A stretch of 62,226 nt of DNA. Origin: Pontibacter pamirensis (GTDB lineage: Bacteria; Bacteroidota; Bacteroidia; Cytophagales; Hymenobacteraceae). How positions within the stretch are numbered: the first letter of the stretch is position 1; every line of letters starts with the position of its first letter. Positions 35,701-43,719 of this stretch are shown here, in pieces. Where the stretch lies: positions 1 to 62,226 of the forward strand of contig NZ_SSNI01000034.1 of assembly GCF_010015475.1 (NCBI RefSeq), in the 5' to 3' direction. The notes beneath the pieces were generated by a model, which saw only the letters and a list, made by a program, of their open reading frames with translations, made no database searches and had not been told where the DNA came from. A program made the translations under genes and the position numbers.

Positions 35701-36386
35701 CTGCCTTTGGAGTGGTAGAAGAAACCTTTGGTCAGGAGCACCTGCAACGGCTGCTAGGAGTAATGCGGACAGCCTACGAAACGCCACGCACCCGTGCCGA
35801 TGTGCCGTTGCTCCGCGCGCACAACGAGTATCATAACTACCGAAAGGGTCCCTTTGCCCTGTATGCCCTGAGCCAGTACATGGGTAGGGAGCAGGTGAAC
35901 ACTGCACTGCAACAATTTCTCCGAAAGCATAGAGCGAAAACAACCGATCTGCCTACAAGCCTGGACCTCTATCAGGAGCTGCAGCAAGTAACGCCCGACT
36001 CCCTCCACTACCTGCTGCACGACCTCTTTGAGGCAAACACCTTCTGGGAACTGGAAGCGGAGCAGGTAACAGCCAAGCCTACCAAAGCGGACAAATGGGA
36101 GGTAACCTTAGCTATACAGGCACGCAAAGTGGTGGTGGACAGTATGGGAGTTGAAACGCTCATCTCGCTCGATGACTGGATAGAGATTGGTGTCTACGGC
36201 CCTGCTGCGGAGGACGGAAAACCAGGCAAGATACTTTACCTGCAGAAGCACCGCATCAGTTCCAACGATCAGTTAATTACAGTAACAGTGCCTCAAAAGC
36301 CTGCCAAGGCCGGTATAGACCCCCGCCACCTCTTGATTGACTGGAAGATGAGCGATAGCACTGAAGAGGTAGAGTTGGAACAATAA
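32784..36386 (+). CDS. ABC-2 permease fused to an M1-family aminopeptidase
   Basis: Very large membrane protein (1200 aa). The N-terminal 590 residues contain two ABC-2 permease-like bundles (helices about 18-260 and 325-560). A further helix (about 573-593, LATVVVAGLLFTTGGFIFY) anchors a C-terminal domain outside the membrane. That domain is a gluzincin of the M1 family with a beta-sandwich (about 620-830) and the zinc site HEVAH at residues 943-947, followed by Glu967 in LLSESLAWYS; the second Glu spacing is one longer than in LTA4 hydrolase, as in other members of this fused type. The likely scheme is transport coupled to peptide processing at the membrane. The fusion is known in Bacteroidetes, but its substrate is unknown. 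Confidence 0.9.
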   Translation: MILQRIFRLEFTYQLRQVSNWLYFVIVAVLAFLFIIANYIHDAREGYFLVNAPIVIATCTVLSCVFWLLFGGAVAGDAGTRDVQTRMHSLTYTAPVSKAEYLGGRFLAAFSLNALLLLSIPVGLLVAMYLTGVEAELLAPFRAAAYINPYLYFVLPNAFFATALQFSMATLSRRTMASYGVGILLFIIAYFVGQVVSEILNMPDLATLIDPVGFTPVLNMQEVWTPIERNARLVDLEGMLLMNRFLWLGISLGMLTFTYFRFQFTQPDAGKQQQKAVQGATAVPPLEWLKWETRQALPKVNGSFDTTTHLSQLRFITWKSFLQLVRSRTGLILLCIIAALTFLVVPNNMKHLGVPMLPNTGYLLSFITTPLTHAGTAWLVITLLTIFWAGELIWREREAGLGDLAGATPVPEWVLFLGKFLGLSLILIVWTALLMTAGVLAQLSMGGAVREPGLFVQTLFGLQLIDNLLFAMLALVVHVLVNQKYLGHLVALLAYGFITHAASLGIEHKLLIFGADTGWSYSDMRGFEPHLGPWLWFKLYWVAWALLLGVMAKLLWVRGRDAGIGARLRQAKKRFNRTTALATVVVAGLLFTTGGFIFYNTNVLNDYNSASDMSVWKAGYEQLYSRYKDTPQPRLAKTSLHVEMYPRQQKVEMRGTYLLVNRHTAAIDSIHVHAAAGVETSDIQFNRTAVPVLSDGKFGYYMYVLEKPLQPGDSLRLSFRVESSQHGFLNSGANASVVANGTYFRNYHWLPAIGYQTVFELKGAIERQTHGLSPRPEMPSLYDVTARQELFWDQETAFEAVVGTDENQRAVAPGKLQQTWEKGGRAYFRYATNAPLRNEYAFFSARYAVYEKQWQDVEIQIIHHPEHTANVDRTAKSIAASLDYFSKHFGPYPYDHISFVEHPGPGSGLHASAINISYLEGFSYFHPEADERNLDFAYAVAAHEVAHQWWGNQLQYAHVEGAGLLSESLAWYSAFGVVEETFGQEHLQRLLGVMRTAYETPRTRADVPLLRAHNEYHNYRKGPFALYALSQYMGREQVNTALQQFLRKHRAKTTDLPTSLDLYQELQQVTPDSLHYLLHDLFEANTFWELEAEQVTAKPTKADKWEVTLAIQARKVVVDSMGVETLISLDDWIEIGVYGPAAEDGKPGKILYLQKHRISSNDQLITVTVPQKPAKAGIDPRHLLIDWKMSDSTEEVELEQ

Positions 36387-37025
36387 GGATGTGTAACATG
36401 CGCATCAGGTTTGTGTACGTCTGGCATGCCTGCACTATTTTTTTGTGAAGTGAAGCCAGTCTCCTAGCTTCGATGTACTTCGATAGACCACATCCTCAAG
36501 CATGCTCCAACCTTTTGACATGCAGTTCCCACAGCAAAAGCCACTGCTTCGGGCAGCTCCCTTGACTTCGCTGTGCAACACAGTCATGCGGTATGAGTGT
36601 CATACAGTTCTGCAGCCATACTGCCCCAAAACCGAAAGGAACGAAGTGGCTTAGTCGTGCGAATGCTTCAAGTGAACAGGAGGGAAGCAGTATTCTCTAA
36701 ACATCAAAAAAATGAGACAGAAACTCCCATGCTCCGCGGAAACTTCTTCCATGACGACAACCAACAGATGCAGCCGATGCCGGGGAAGATGGGACTATGC
36801 CTGTATCTGATGAGGTGGAAGCTAGGTAAAGCAAGAGAAAGCCATTTATATGATTGTAGTTATAAACGAAACAGCCTTTTCATCTTCCTGTAGGAGGTGC
36901 CCGCTTTGGTTCTTTGGGGGGCAGGAAATTGGCGGATGGTCTCTTTACAATTTTTTATAATCTATTCGTTCTATAAATTCAACTTATATATAAGCTGCAT
37001 TTGATTTTGACGGACCAAGAGCATT
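36387..37025. other. intergenic, no supported gene
   Basis: 639 bp. An ORF of 98 codons at 36597-36893 has no family resemblance, no ribosome-binding region and atypical composition. The last 60 bp are AT-rich and should hold the promoter of the next gene. Confidence 0.4.
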
Positions 37026-38309
37026 ATGAAAAGACTATCTCTACTCCTGGCTATCCTGGCCATCTCTTACATCTCTGGATATGCTAGCGCTAAAGAGAAG
37101 CCCATTGTAATCATCACGCAAGATGGAGAGGTGGATGACCGGAGCTCATTTGTTCGTTTTCTGCTCTACACTTCTGACGTCGACCTGAGAGGAATAATTG
37201 CCACAAATTCTAAGTGGCAGAAGAATGGGCATGGAGTAGAATGGATTTACGAGGCGATTGATTTGTATGGTCAGGTAAGAGGCAATTTACTGTTGCATCG
37301 TCCGGACTATCCGTCAGCTGATTTTCTTAAATCCGTTACAGTGCTCGGCAATGAAGACCCGCAGTATTTAAAAGGCGGAGCTCCCTATGCTAACTCTAAA
37401 GGAGCAGACCTGATAGTTTCAGAATTATTGAAAAATGATACCAGACCCTTACATGTAAACTGCTGGGGAGGTGCCAATACGGTTGCTCAGGCACTATGGC
37501 AGCTAAAGAGAAAACACCCTGAGGAGTTTAGCAGAGCAGTGAAGAGAATCAGAATTTATTGCGTCTCCTTCCAGGATGAGGCTGGCAATTGGATAAAGAA
37601 CAACATTCCGGAAGCAATGATCATTGAGGCAGGCTCTTTTCATTTAACCTGGAATTACCACGATAAAGAACCGTTAAAACATAATCCTTTCCCTGAGTAC
37701 ATGAGTGAGGAATGGCTTACTGACAATGTTAAGTCTAATCATGGTCCGCTGGGGGCATGGTATCCTCAAAAAAACATAAGTGAAGGAGACACACCCGCGT
37801 TCCTGGGTTTTGTTGACAATGGACTGATGGCTTATCAAGATTATTCTTTAGGCGGCTGGGGCGGTCGCTTTAAACCGGCAAAGGGGAATTACTGGATTGA
37901 CGCCCTGGATGATAATAATGACAAAAAGGCATTGTGGCGGTGGTGCCCAGCAACGCAAAATGATTTTGCGGCGCGAATGGATTGGTGTGTGAAGCCGTTT
38001 GACGGGGCAAATCACGCCCCCACTATAGAGGTATCGATAGGTTCCAGAAGCGTATCAAAAGGTGAACAGGTAGAACTCAGCGCATTGGCAAGTGATATTG
38101 ATGGAGGCGAGGTCTACTATCGGTGGTGGCACTACAAAGATGCCTCGGGTATGGATGCAAACCTGAAGATTGTAAACGAGACTTCGGACAAAGCATATTT
38201 CGTGGTTCCTGCTGTTGCGCAACAGGATATTCATATTATACTAGAGGTAACGGACGACGGGGAACCAAAGCTAACGAGGTATAGAAGATTCATATTTAGT
38301 GTACAGTAG
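37026..38309 (+). CDS. secreted DUF1593 nucleoside-hydrolase-like protein
   Basis: Exported protein of 427 aa with a signal peptide (about 1-22, ending YASA). The N-terminal domain (about 28-320) is of the DUF1593/nucleoside hydrolase-like family with an acidic calcium-site-like motif TQDGEVDDRSSFVRFLLY (30-47) and a VNCWGGANTVAQAL segment (about 144-157). The C-terminal domain (about 325-427) is an Ig-like beta-sandwich with ASDIDGGEVYYRWWHY. Family members occur in polysaccharide utilisation loci, where a glycosidase role is suspected; a nucleoside substrate is not certain. A truncated paralog of the C-terminal half is 7 kb downstream (45110-45517). Confidence 0.85.
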   Translation: MKRLSLLLAILAISYISGYASAKEKPIVIITQDGEVDDRSSFVRFLLYTSDVDLRGIIATNSKWQKNGHGVEWIYEAIDLYGQVRGNLLLHRPDYPSADFLKSVTVLGNEDPQYLKGGAPYANSKGADLIVSELLKNDTRPLHVNCWGGANTVAQALWQLKRKHPEEFSRAVKRIRIYCVSFQDEAGNWIKNNIPEAMIIEAGSFHLTWNYHDKEPLKHNPFPEYMSEEWLTDNVKSNHGPLGAWYPQKNISEGDTPAFLGFVDNGLMAYQDYSLGGWGGRFKPAKGNYWIDALDDNNDKKALWRWCPATQNDFAARMDWCVKPFDGANHAPTIEVSIGSRSVSKGEQVELSALASDIDGGEVYYRWWHYKDASGMDANLKIVNETSDKAYFVVPAVAQQDIHIILEVTDDGEPKLTRYRRFIFSVQ

Positions 38310-38481
38310 CAACCACAGCCAACACGAGGTATAGCCACCTGATTTGTAAGTTATGAACGCCACGTCATGGCGTAGCACAGTATGGGGGGGTAACCTGCCT
38401 GGAAGGCACTTCGACTCGGTTTTATACATGCCGATACCCACTACTCTTGCTTAACAGAAAGCTGATTATGGGCTAAAAACA

Positions 38482-38514
38482 AAAAGAGGCTCTTCATTCC
38501 GAAGAGCCTCTTTT
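38482..38514. terminator. strong bidirectional-looking terminator
   Basis: AAAAGAGGCTCTTC (38482-38495) pairs perfectly with 38501-38514 around a 5-nt loop, with A and T runs at the ends. It may end the DUF1593 transcript (173 bp upstream). Confidence 0.85.
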
Positions 38515-38748
38515 GTTGTGATCAGTTTTTAGAAAACTTTTCAACTTTTAGCCGTGTCTATATACGGATGCATCTATTTAAAAGCTATGACGACCCGGAA
38601 AGAATGAGCGATTTTTATAAAAAATTATTATGGCCGTATAGCGACAGTTATGCTAATGGAAGACTCTGTGTAGAGCAGGTTTCTAAGCACTGTCCAACGT
38701 AAAGAAAATAGTCCTTTACTCAACTATAAGGTTAGATAAAGGAACGCT

Positions 38749-38898
38749 TTATTGCTAACGCGACCTAACATTCCCGGGCTTTGTGTTCGGGCGGTTTTCG
38801 GGGCTCAGAGCTGTCAATTTATTACTAGAGCCCATTGAATGCACAAGCTCCAGGTTTGGCCACGTCAGCCCGCCTGACGCAAAACCCGTGTTAGCTGT
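38749..38898. repeat. cassette-boundary-like palindrome overlapping a stop codon
   Basis: On the minus strand the oxidoreductase gene ends in AGC TAA C with the word GCTAAC, followed by GGGTTTTGCGTCAGGCGGGC; about 100 nt later the facing arm GCCCGAACACAAAGCCCGGG and TGTTAGGTCGCGTTAGCA complete an imperfect palindrome (38753-38895). This is the same architecture as at 3229-3358. Confidence 0.4.
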
Positions 38899-39889
38899 CT
38901 GTGATATTTCGCCCGTCATCAACATCCTTATTGCCGTCAACGCTTTCCCACACCATCGCAACTTTTCCTCTGGTGCGCATTGCTTCAATGTAGCTTATGG
39001 CTTCTGGAATTTCTTTATAGGAATACGTCTTCTCTATGTGAACTTTGACTTTTCTACCCTGAATTAAAATTGCCAAAGTCTCTAAATCTTCTGTGTTGGC
39101 TTCAGCGGTAAATTGGGTTATTGGAAATTTACTCATTCTTTCTTTCAAAAGAACTGAAATCATATGTCCCATCGTGGTGAAACCGACTATGACACCTCGT
39201 TGTCCCATGCGTTTGTAGTCTTTAAAAGAAAGGTTGCCGTGTGTATCAACAATGAGGTTGTATTTCCCATTGTGATGATGAATGCTTTCCTTATCGTATG
39301 CCACCACTTGATCAGCACCTAACGTCTTTACAAAGTTGATGTTTTTACTGGAACAAACAGCCGTGACTTTAGCGCCATAGGCCTTAGCGATTTGCACGGC
39401 AAAATGACCGACACCTCCTGAAGAACCGTTGATCAAAACAGATTCACCTTCTTTAAGTTGTCCATGGGTGAGGACTGCTTGCAAAGCCGTTACTCCGGCA
39501 ATGGGAGCACTTGCCATTTCAGGAAAACCTGTTCCCTCCGGCATTCTGCCACAAGCATTTGCAGCCACACATATGTACTCAGCAAAAGCACCCCCTTTCA
39601 GTGTCTCTCCAAAGACCCGATCACCAACTTTAAAATGCTTTACATCTTTTCCTGCTTCTTCTACAATGCCTGCAAAATCAGCTCCCAGAATTTTATATTT
39701 CGGTTTAAAGAACCCGAAAGCGAATCGCGCCAACACAGGTTCCCCCCGAAGAATATGCCAGTCAGCGGGATTGGCGGAATTCGCTACCACCTTCACCAGA
39801 ATGTGGTCATCTTTTAAAATCGGCTTCTCTACCTCCTCCAATTGGAGTACTTCCGGGCCCCCATATTTTGTTTTCGTAAATGCTTTCAT
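38891..39889 (-). CDS. zinc-free MDR family NAD(P)-dependent oxidoreductase
   Basis: Medium-chain dehydrogenase/reductase of the quinone-oxidoreductase or enoyl-reductase-like branch, 332 aa. The GroES-like domain is at about 1-125 (GADFAGIVEEAG at about 69-80; GDRVFGETLKGGAFAEY at about 88-104); the Rossmann domain has the nucleotide motif VLINGSSGGVGHFAVQIAK (about 146-164). The cysteines of zinc-dependent alcohol dehydrogenases are missing (ANSANPADWHI replaces the CxxD context), which fits zinc-free members. Substrates are likely quinones or unsaturated ketones. The stop overlaps a palindromic boundary, suggesting mobile origin as a cassette. Confidence 0.88.
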   Translation of the reverse strand: MKAFTKTKYGGPEVLQLEEVEKPILKDDHILVKVVANSANPADWHILRGEPVLARFAFGFFKPKYKILGADFAGIVEEAGKDVKHFKVGDRVFGETLKGGAFAEYICVAANACGRMPEGTGFPEMASAPIAGVTALQAVLTHGQLKEGESVLINGSSGGVGHFAVQIAKAYGAKVTAVCSSKNINFVKTLGADQVVAYDKESIHHHNGKYNLIVDTHGNLSFKDYKRMGQRGVIVGFTTMGHMISVLLKERMSKFPITQFTAEANTEDLETLAILIQGRKVKVHIEKTYSYKEIPEAISYIEAMRTRGKVAMVWESVDGNKDVDDGRNITDS

Positions 39890-39990
39890 CTCCGAACGGT
39901 TAATTCATTTCAACATTTAAGGTAATATTTATGCTATATGAACTGTGTTAAAAAGCAAGTGCATTCGTGCTATTTTCTCAACTGCTGCGT

Positions 39991-40944
39991 TTAACATTCT
40001 GCTGAGTAAACCTCACCTGATCTTACCATCCCAAACACCTGTTTTATCAGCTTGTTCATTACCGCCACCAAGGCTACTTTCTTTGCTTTTCCTGCCTTCA
40101 CCATCCGCTCATACAGCTCCCGGCAAGCCTTGTTGTGCACCTTTGCTGCCATGGCACACATGTAGAGCACGGCCCTTATGTTTTTGTCCCCGATCCGGCT
40201 GATCCCCCTGTATCCGCGGACAGATGTACCAGACTCATTGATGCAGGGGCTGATCCCGATAAAGGCGCTGAACTGCCTGGCTGATGTAAAGTTTCTGAAC
40301 CCGCCAGAGACAACAATAAGCTCTATAGCAGACTTGGTGCTGATACCGGGAATCGTCTGCAGCAAGGTAAACAGCTCCTGGCAGTGCTCTTCTGCCAGCT
40401 GTTGCATCTGTTCCTCTAGTCTCCCGATTTGCTTTTCTATGCTTATCAAGACCGCTTTACAGGCCTTTAGAGCAGCTTTATCCGCTTCTTCTAATTGGGA
40501 CAGGGCATGCAACTGGTTCAGGAAAGAGCGCTTGCTCTTGACCAGCAGCTTCCTTGACATGCGCTGCTGCTGCAGCTTTCGCATGAAGGGAGCTGGCGGC
40601 TCATACAGCTTGGGCTGCATGCGCTCCCCGTACTCGGCGATCAGCGCCGCATCCACCTTGTCTGTTTTCGTCCTCTTGAGTTTGGTCTGGGCAAAGCGCT
40701 TGATCTGCAGGGGATTCACCACCGATACCTTGATTCCCTTTTCGTATAGGGCGATGGCCAGCTGCAGGCTATAAACCCCTGTCGCCTCCATAATGCACCA
40801 GGTCTGGCTTGGTAAGCTCTTAAGGAAGCTGCTGATGCCTTTTTTGTCGTTGTTGTGCAGGGAGGTGGTGACTTTTCCTGCTAGCTTTGTAGCGACCACA
40901 AAGCTGTCCTTGGCCACATCGATACCGGTGTAAATTTGCTCCAT
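39991..40944 (-). CDS. IS110-family DEDD transposase (recombinase)
   Basis: 317 aa, intact. The RuvC-like N-terminal domain has the four acidic residues in GIDVAKDSF (7-15), IMEATGVYS (about 51-59) and RTKTDKVDAALIAEY (about 93-107). The C-terminal Transposase_20 domain has the helix-hairpin word LLQTIPGISTKSA (about 192-204) and the serine-containing FIGISPCINESGTSVRG (about 224-240). Recombinases of this family use a structured noncoding bridge RNA, encoded upstream of the gene in the IS110 group, to choose target and donor. No frameshift or internal stop is present, so the element could be active. Confidence 0.93.
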   Translation of the reverse strand: MEQIYTGIDVAKDSFVVATKLAGKVTTSLHNNDKKGISSFLKSLPSQTWCIMEATGVYSLQLAIALYEKGIKVSVVNPLQIKRFAQTKLKRTKTDKVDAALIAEYGERMQPKLYEPPAPFMRKLQQQRMSRKLLVKSKRSFLNQLHALSQLEEADKAALKACKAVLISIEKQIGRLEEQMQQLAEEHCQELFTLLQTIPGISTKSAIELIVVSGGFRNFTSARQFSAFIGISPCINESGTSVRGYRGISRIGDKNIRAVLYMCAMAAKVHNKACRELYERMVKAGKAKKVALVAVMNKLIKQVFGMVRSGEVYSAEC

Positions 40945-41125
40945 TATGTAACGTTTATAGGTTATACATGTGACAAAAAGATGGCTTCTCTCGCACTCAA
41001 CATCCTGATGCAGGCTCCTTGCCTAATGAACTGTCCAAGGTGAAGAAGCCGGGTAAGGGGATTGTCATAAGGCGCGGGTTTTCTAACCCCTGTTAAATAG
41101 GAATCTTATTCCTTACCCAGTTCTC
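40945..41125 (-). ncRNA. candidate bridge RNA region of the IS110 element
   Basis: The 180 bp upstream of the transposase start are noncoding and fold: GGGTAAGG (41051-41058) faces CCTTACCC (41111-41118), enclosing a GGGTT/AACCC hairpin (41076-41089), with a competing GGAAT/ATTCC hairpin (41100-41112). Position and size fit the bridge RNA of the IS110 group. This is an inference from the family, not a match to a covariance model. Confidence 0.35.
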
Positions 41126-41896
41126 TTGTCATCTGGCATTTATACCCTACTTTTCCAGTTTCAGGTAACCTCTCAACCCAATCTACAAAAGGGGAAAAAA
41201 AGTATTTACTGGACTGCGTACAAACATAGGATGTTAAATAGCTGTATCGCCGCTAACAAGGAAATACGAAGTCTTTCCCTCGGTCAGGAGGAGAATAATG
41301 GGGTATAGTTGCCGAAGTGCTGTGCTTAATGAAGGATAGTACAGCAGATAAGGGGTGAAGCAGCATATATTTATTTTTAGTACGATTTTTATATTAATTT
41401 GTATACGCTATTGCGGCTTTATTTCTGCATTATGGGGAAACGCCGCCAAGAGTAACCGAAGAATGTGTTTCATCCGCCAGGGGAGACGTATTTCTCCTCA
41501 CAAACCCTCCCTCAGCGGTATACACTTGTTCTGACACTTGGCGGGGGCTTGCCTTTCAGGCGTGTCAAAAACGGAATTACCGTAGACGCCGGTGTGATTG
41601 ATCTACTGGAAAGCGAACTCTCGTTCCTTGTACTGGTGAGGTCCTTAAACTTAAGGCCTGCTTTGCGGGCTGAGTTCTATTTTTACTTAATAAGATTTAA
41701 GGCCTGTTTTCCGTCTCCTTGTTCTCATGTTTTCCGGGAAAAGGTAGAGCAGCAAATCACAGTTTACGACTGCTTCTGCAACCACAGCCTTTAGCTGCAA
41801 CAGTTGCGCTGGGCATGACGACTGTCGCCTTTTGAAAGACACATCTGCTCATGCTCTCTCTGTTTGGATCTTCCGGAATGAGCTATTTTCGTGGCC
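41126..41896. other. intergenic, nothing supported
   Basis: No credible gene; ORFs of 60 and 109 codons here lack protein-like features. Confidence 0.4.
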
Positions 41897-41947
41897 GTAG
41901 CCGTGTATATCCGGATATGAGCGTATTATCCGGATATACACAGCTAC
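41897..41947. promoter_or_regulatory. double palindrome with two TATCCGGATA cores
   Basis: 41897-41917 and 41927-41947 are reverse complements with one mismatch. Each arm contains the self-complementary 10-mer TATCCGGATA (41908-41917 and 41927-41936), centres 19 bp apart. This fits a tandem operator for a dimeric regulator or a cruciform. It stands about 380 bp before the GNAT gene. Confidence 0.45.
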
Positions 41948-42326
41948 AAGAATTGCACTAATTGGCTTTGATTTTAGCGTTACAGCTACCCTTTAGCTGT
42001 TGGTTTCGCTCTCAAAACGGGGTGGTAGTACCTGCTTTCGTGTGCAAAAGGAGCCTTAAGTCTAAATCACACTACCCCTTTTTCAACTTTTAGGTCATCC
42101 ATGCCTAAAACAAAGTGTAAGAAGCAGCTATTGTCGCATAAATTCTTAAATTGAAGAAGCAAGATATGAGGACGAAAACAAGTAAAATAAAAATAGCCGC
42201 TGAAAGGTCGAATTACACCACAGGAAGGAAGCAGGCAACCTTCTTACATAGTGCCGATAAGCGTATGTTCACGCATATCCGGTAATAGGTGGCAAGCAAA
42301 AGAAACCTTACTAATTGACAATAAAA

Positions 42327-42836
42327 ATGACCTTAACCTATCGACAAGGAACGATTAGCGACTTACAGGGCCTGAATAAGTTAGCGTTAAAATCTTGGAC
42401 TCAGTATCAGCAAATATTAAGTAAGGAGAATTGGGAAAAGTTGTATAAGAGTTTAATAGAAGAAAGAACATTCAGCGACTTACTTAAACTATCAAAGTGC
42501 TTTATTTGTACCGCTGATGAAAACAACATCATTGGAATGGCTTTTCTCATACCTAAAGGAAATCCCACAGATATTTATGACAAAGATTGGTGTTACATCC
42601 GTTTTGTATCAGTTGACCCAGACTTTTGCGGACAAGGGATAGGAAGAAAACTTACGACTATGTGCATCAACGACGCAAAACTAAACGGAGAAAAGGTAGT
42701 TGCCTTGCACACTTCAGAGTTTATGAACAATGCGCGGCATATTTATGAAAATTTGGGATTTAAAGTAGTGAAAGAGATTGACAAGCGACTGGGCAAGAGA
42801 TATTGGCTTTACAACCTCGACCTAATTGAAGAATGA
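42327..42836 (+). CDS. GNAT-family N-acetyltransferase
   Basis: Acetyl-CoA dependent acetyltransferase of 169 aa; ATG at 42327 is preferred to a TTG 12 bp upstream. The acetyl-CoA binding motif A is PDFCGQGIGRKLTTMCINDA (about 98-117) with the Q/RxxGxG/A signature GQGIGR; motif B is NARHIYENLGFKVVKE (about 139-154). The acceptor is unknown; many GNATs of this size modify small amines, antibiotics or protein N termini. Codon use is AT-rich relative to the ABC genes, and the gene stands alone between noncoding regions, so it may be acquired. Confidence 0.88.
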   Translation: MTLTYRQGTISDLQGLNKLALKSWTQYQQILSKENWEKLYKSLIEERTFSDLLKLSKCFICTADENNIIGMAFLIPKGNPTDIYDKDWCYIRFVSVDPDFCGQGIGRKLTTMCINDAKLNGEKVVALHTSEFMNNARHIYENLGFKVVKEIDKRLGKRYWLYNLDLIEE

Positions 42837-43018
42837 ACTTGAGTGAGATATATTGCCAACCACCAACATTGGGTTTGAATTATGCGGGTCAAAGCTGTTC
42901 CCAATTGTTCAAGAACAGAGGGTAGGAAATTAGAGTGGATCTTAAGATAAATATTATGGTTTGCGGCACAATTTTTATGTAAAAAGCTGGTAATCAATAA
43001 TATATAAACTTTGTGTAG
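42837..43018. other. intergenic after GNAT
   Basis: No supported gene. Confidence 0.3.
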
Positions 43019-43104
43019 GGTTCAGGTGGGCCTACTTCATACTCAAACACTTACAGTATAAAAGCTGTAAGTTCTTTTTTGTTTGCACATGATTTGCACA
43101 CAAC
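43019..43104 (+). repeat. diverged copy of the tRNA 3' end and terminator
   Basis: TTCAGGTGGGCCTACTT (43020-43036) matches TTCCAGGTGGGCCCACTT of the tRNA gene (17534-17554 region) with one gap and one change. It is followed by a hairpin (ACTTACAG/CTGTAAGT, 43047-43072) plus T-run, and by GTTTGCACATGATTTGCACACAAC, as the tRNA terminator is followed by GTGTGCACACAATTTG. No tRNA 5' part is present. This looks like one end of an old tRNA-anchored insertion. Confidence 0.6.
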
Positions 43105-43719
43105 ATCGCATCCAATTTTCAAGAATCGGCTTCCTCCAATAAGAGATTGACCGGCGATTCTGCGGTAGTAGAAAAAAGTCTCCCGCTGTACGTGACTACT
43201 AGCAGTGGTTCCTGTGTTTATTCATTTTGCTTTATTCTTGCTGAATTGTAATCATTTTACAGTGGCTTTAATCTTATTACAATAAACAGAACAGATGAGA
43301 CTGCAAACGGCAGGTAGCCTATGGCTTCAGGAGCATTTCAAACTGACACGCTTTGTGTTAACACACCGCTTCAACCTGTTAGGTACACCTGCTTTTTGCC
43401 CTGTTGTACGGAAAACAAATGCGCTGGCGTAAGTACTTCAACATGACCTGAAGCAGCAGGTGGCTCATTTTATAGAGAGTTACACCCCGGATACTTTCAG
43501 CAGGGCAATACAGTAACTGGGTAAGCAATGGATCTCCTTTAAGAAGGTATTCGTCAACCGAATAATATCTGACGTTTGGTTCGAGCAGGGTGGAATGAAT
43601 GTGAGCGGCATCGCTGCGGCTGGGGTAGGTGCCGGGTTTTTTTGAGTGAAGTACGGAAGTCTCTGGGAAGATGGAAACCGGTTTTGGCTATGATGAGTTG
43701 AACACATGCTAAGGTGTAT
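43105..43719. other. decayed sequence, possible gene remnant
   Basis: An ATG at 43294 opens 45 codons (MRLQTAGSLWLQEHF...) and stops at 43429; further open pieces follow in the same frame interrupted by stops (e.g. HFIESYTPDTFSRAIQ). It reads like a decayed coding sequence of a family I cannot name. Confidence 0.3.

Larger units (their letters stand above)
39900..41125 (-). mobile_element. IS110-family insertion sequence (ends not exactly defined)
   Basis: Contains a complete DEDD transposase gene (39991-40944) with a structured noncoding upstream region of about 180 bp. IS110 elements have no long terminal inverted repeats, so the precise ends cannot be read without the empty site; the limits given are approximate. 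Confidence 0.6.

Noticed and set aside
36597..36893. 98-codon ORF in the 36.4-37.0 kb gap
   Set aside because: No homology-like motif, no plausible translation start, mixed composition.
40178..40774. 198-codon ORF antisense to the IS110 transposase
   Set aside because: Opposite conserved transposase motifs; Ser/Cys-rich chance frame.
41465..41794. 109-codon ORF after IS110
   Set aside because: No protein-like periodicity or recognised family.
43019..43104. a second functional tRNA gene
   Set aside because: Only the last 17 nt of the T-arm/acceptor side match; D-arm and anticodon arm are absent.
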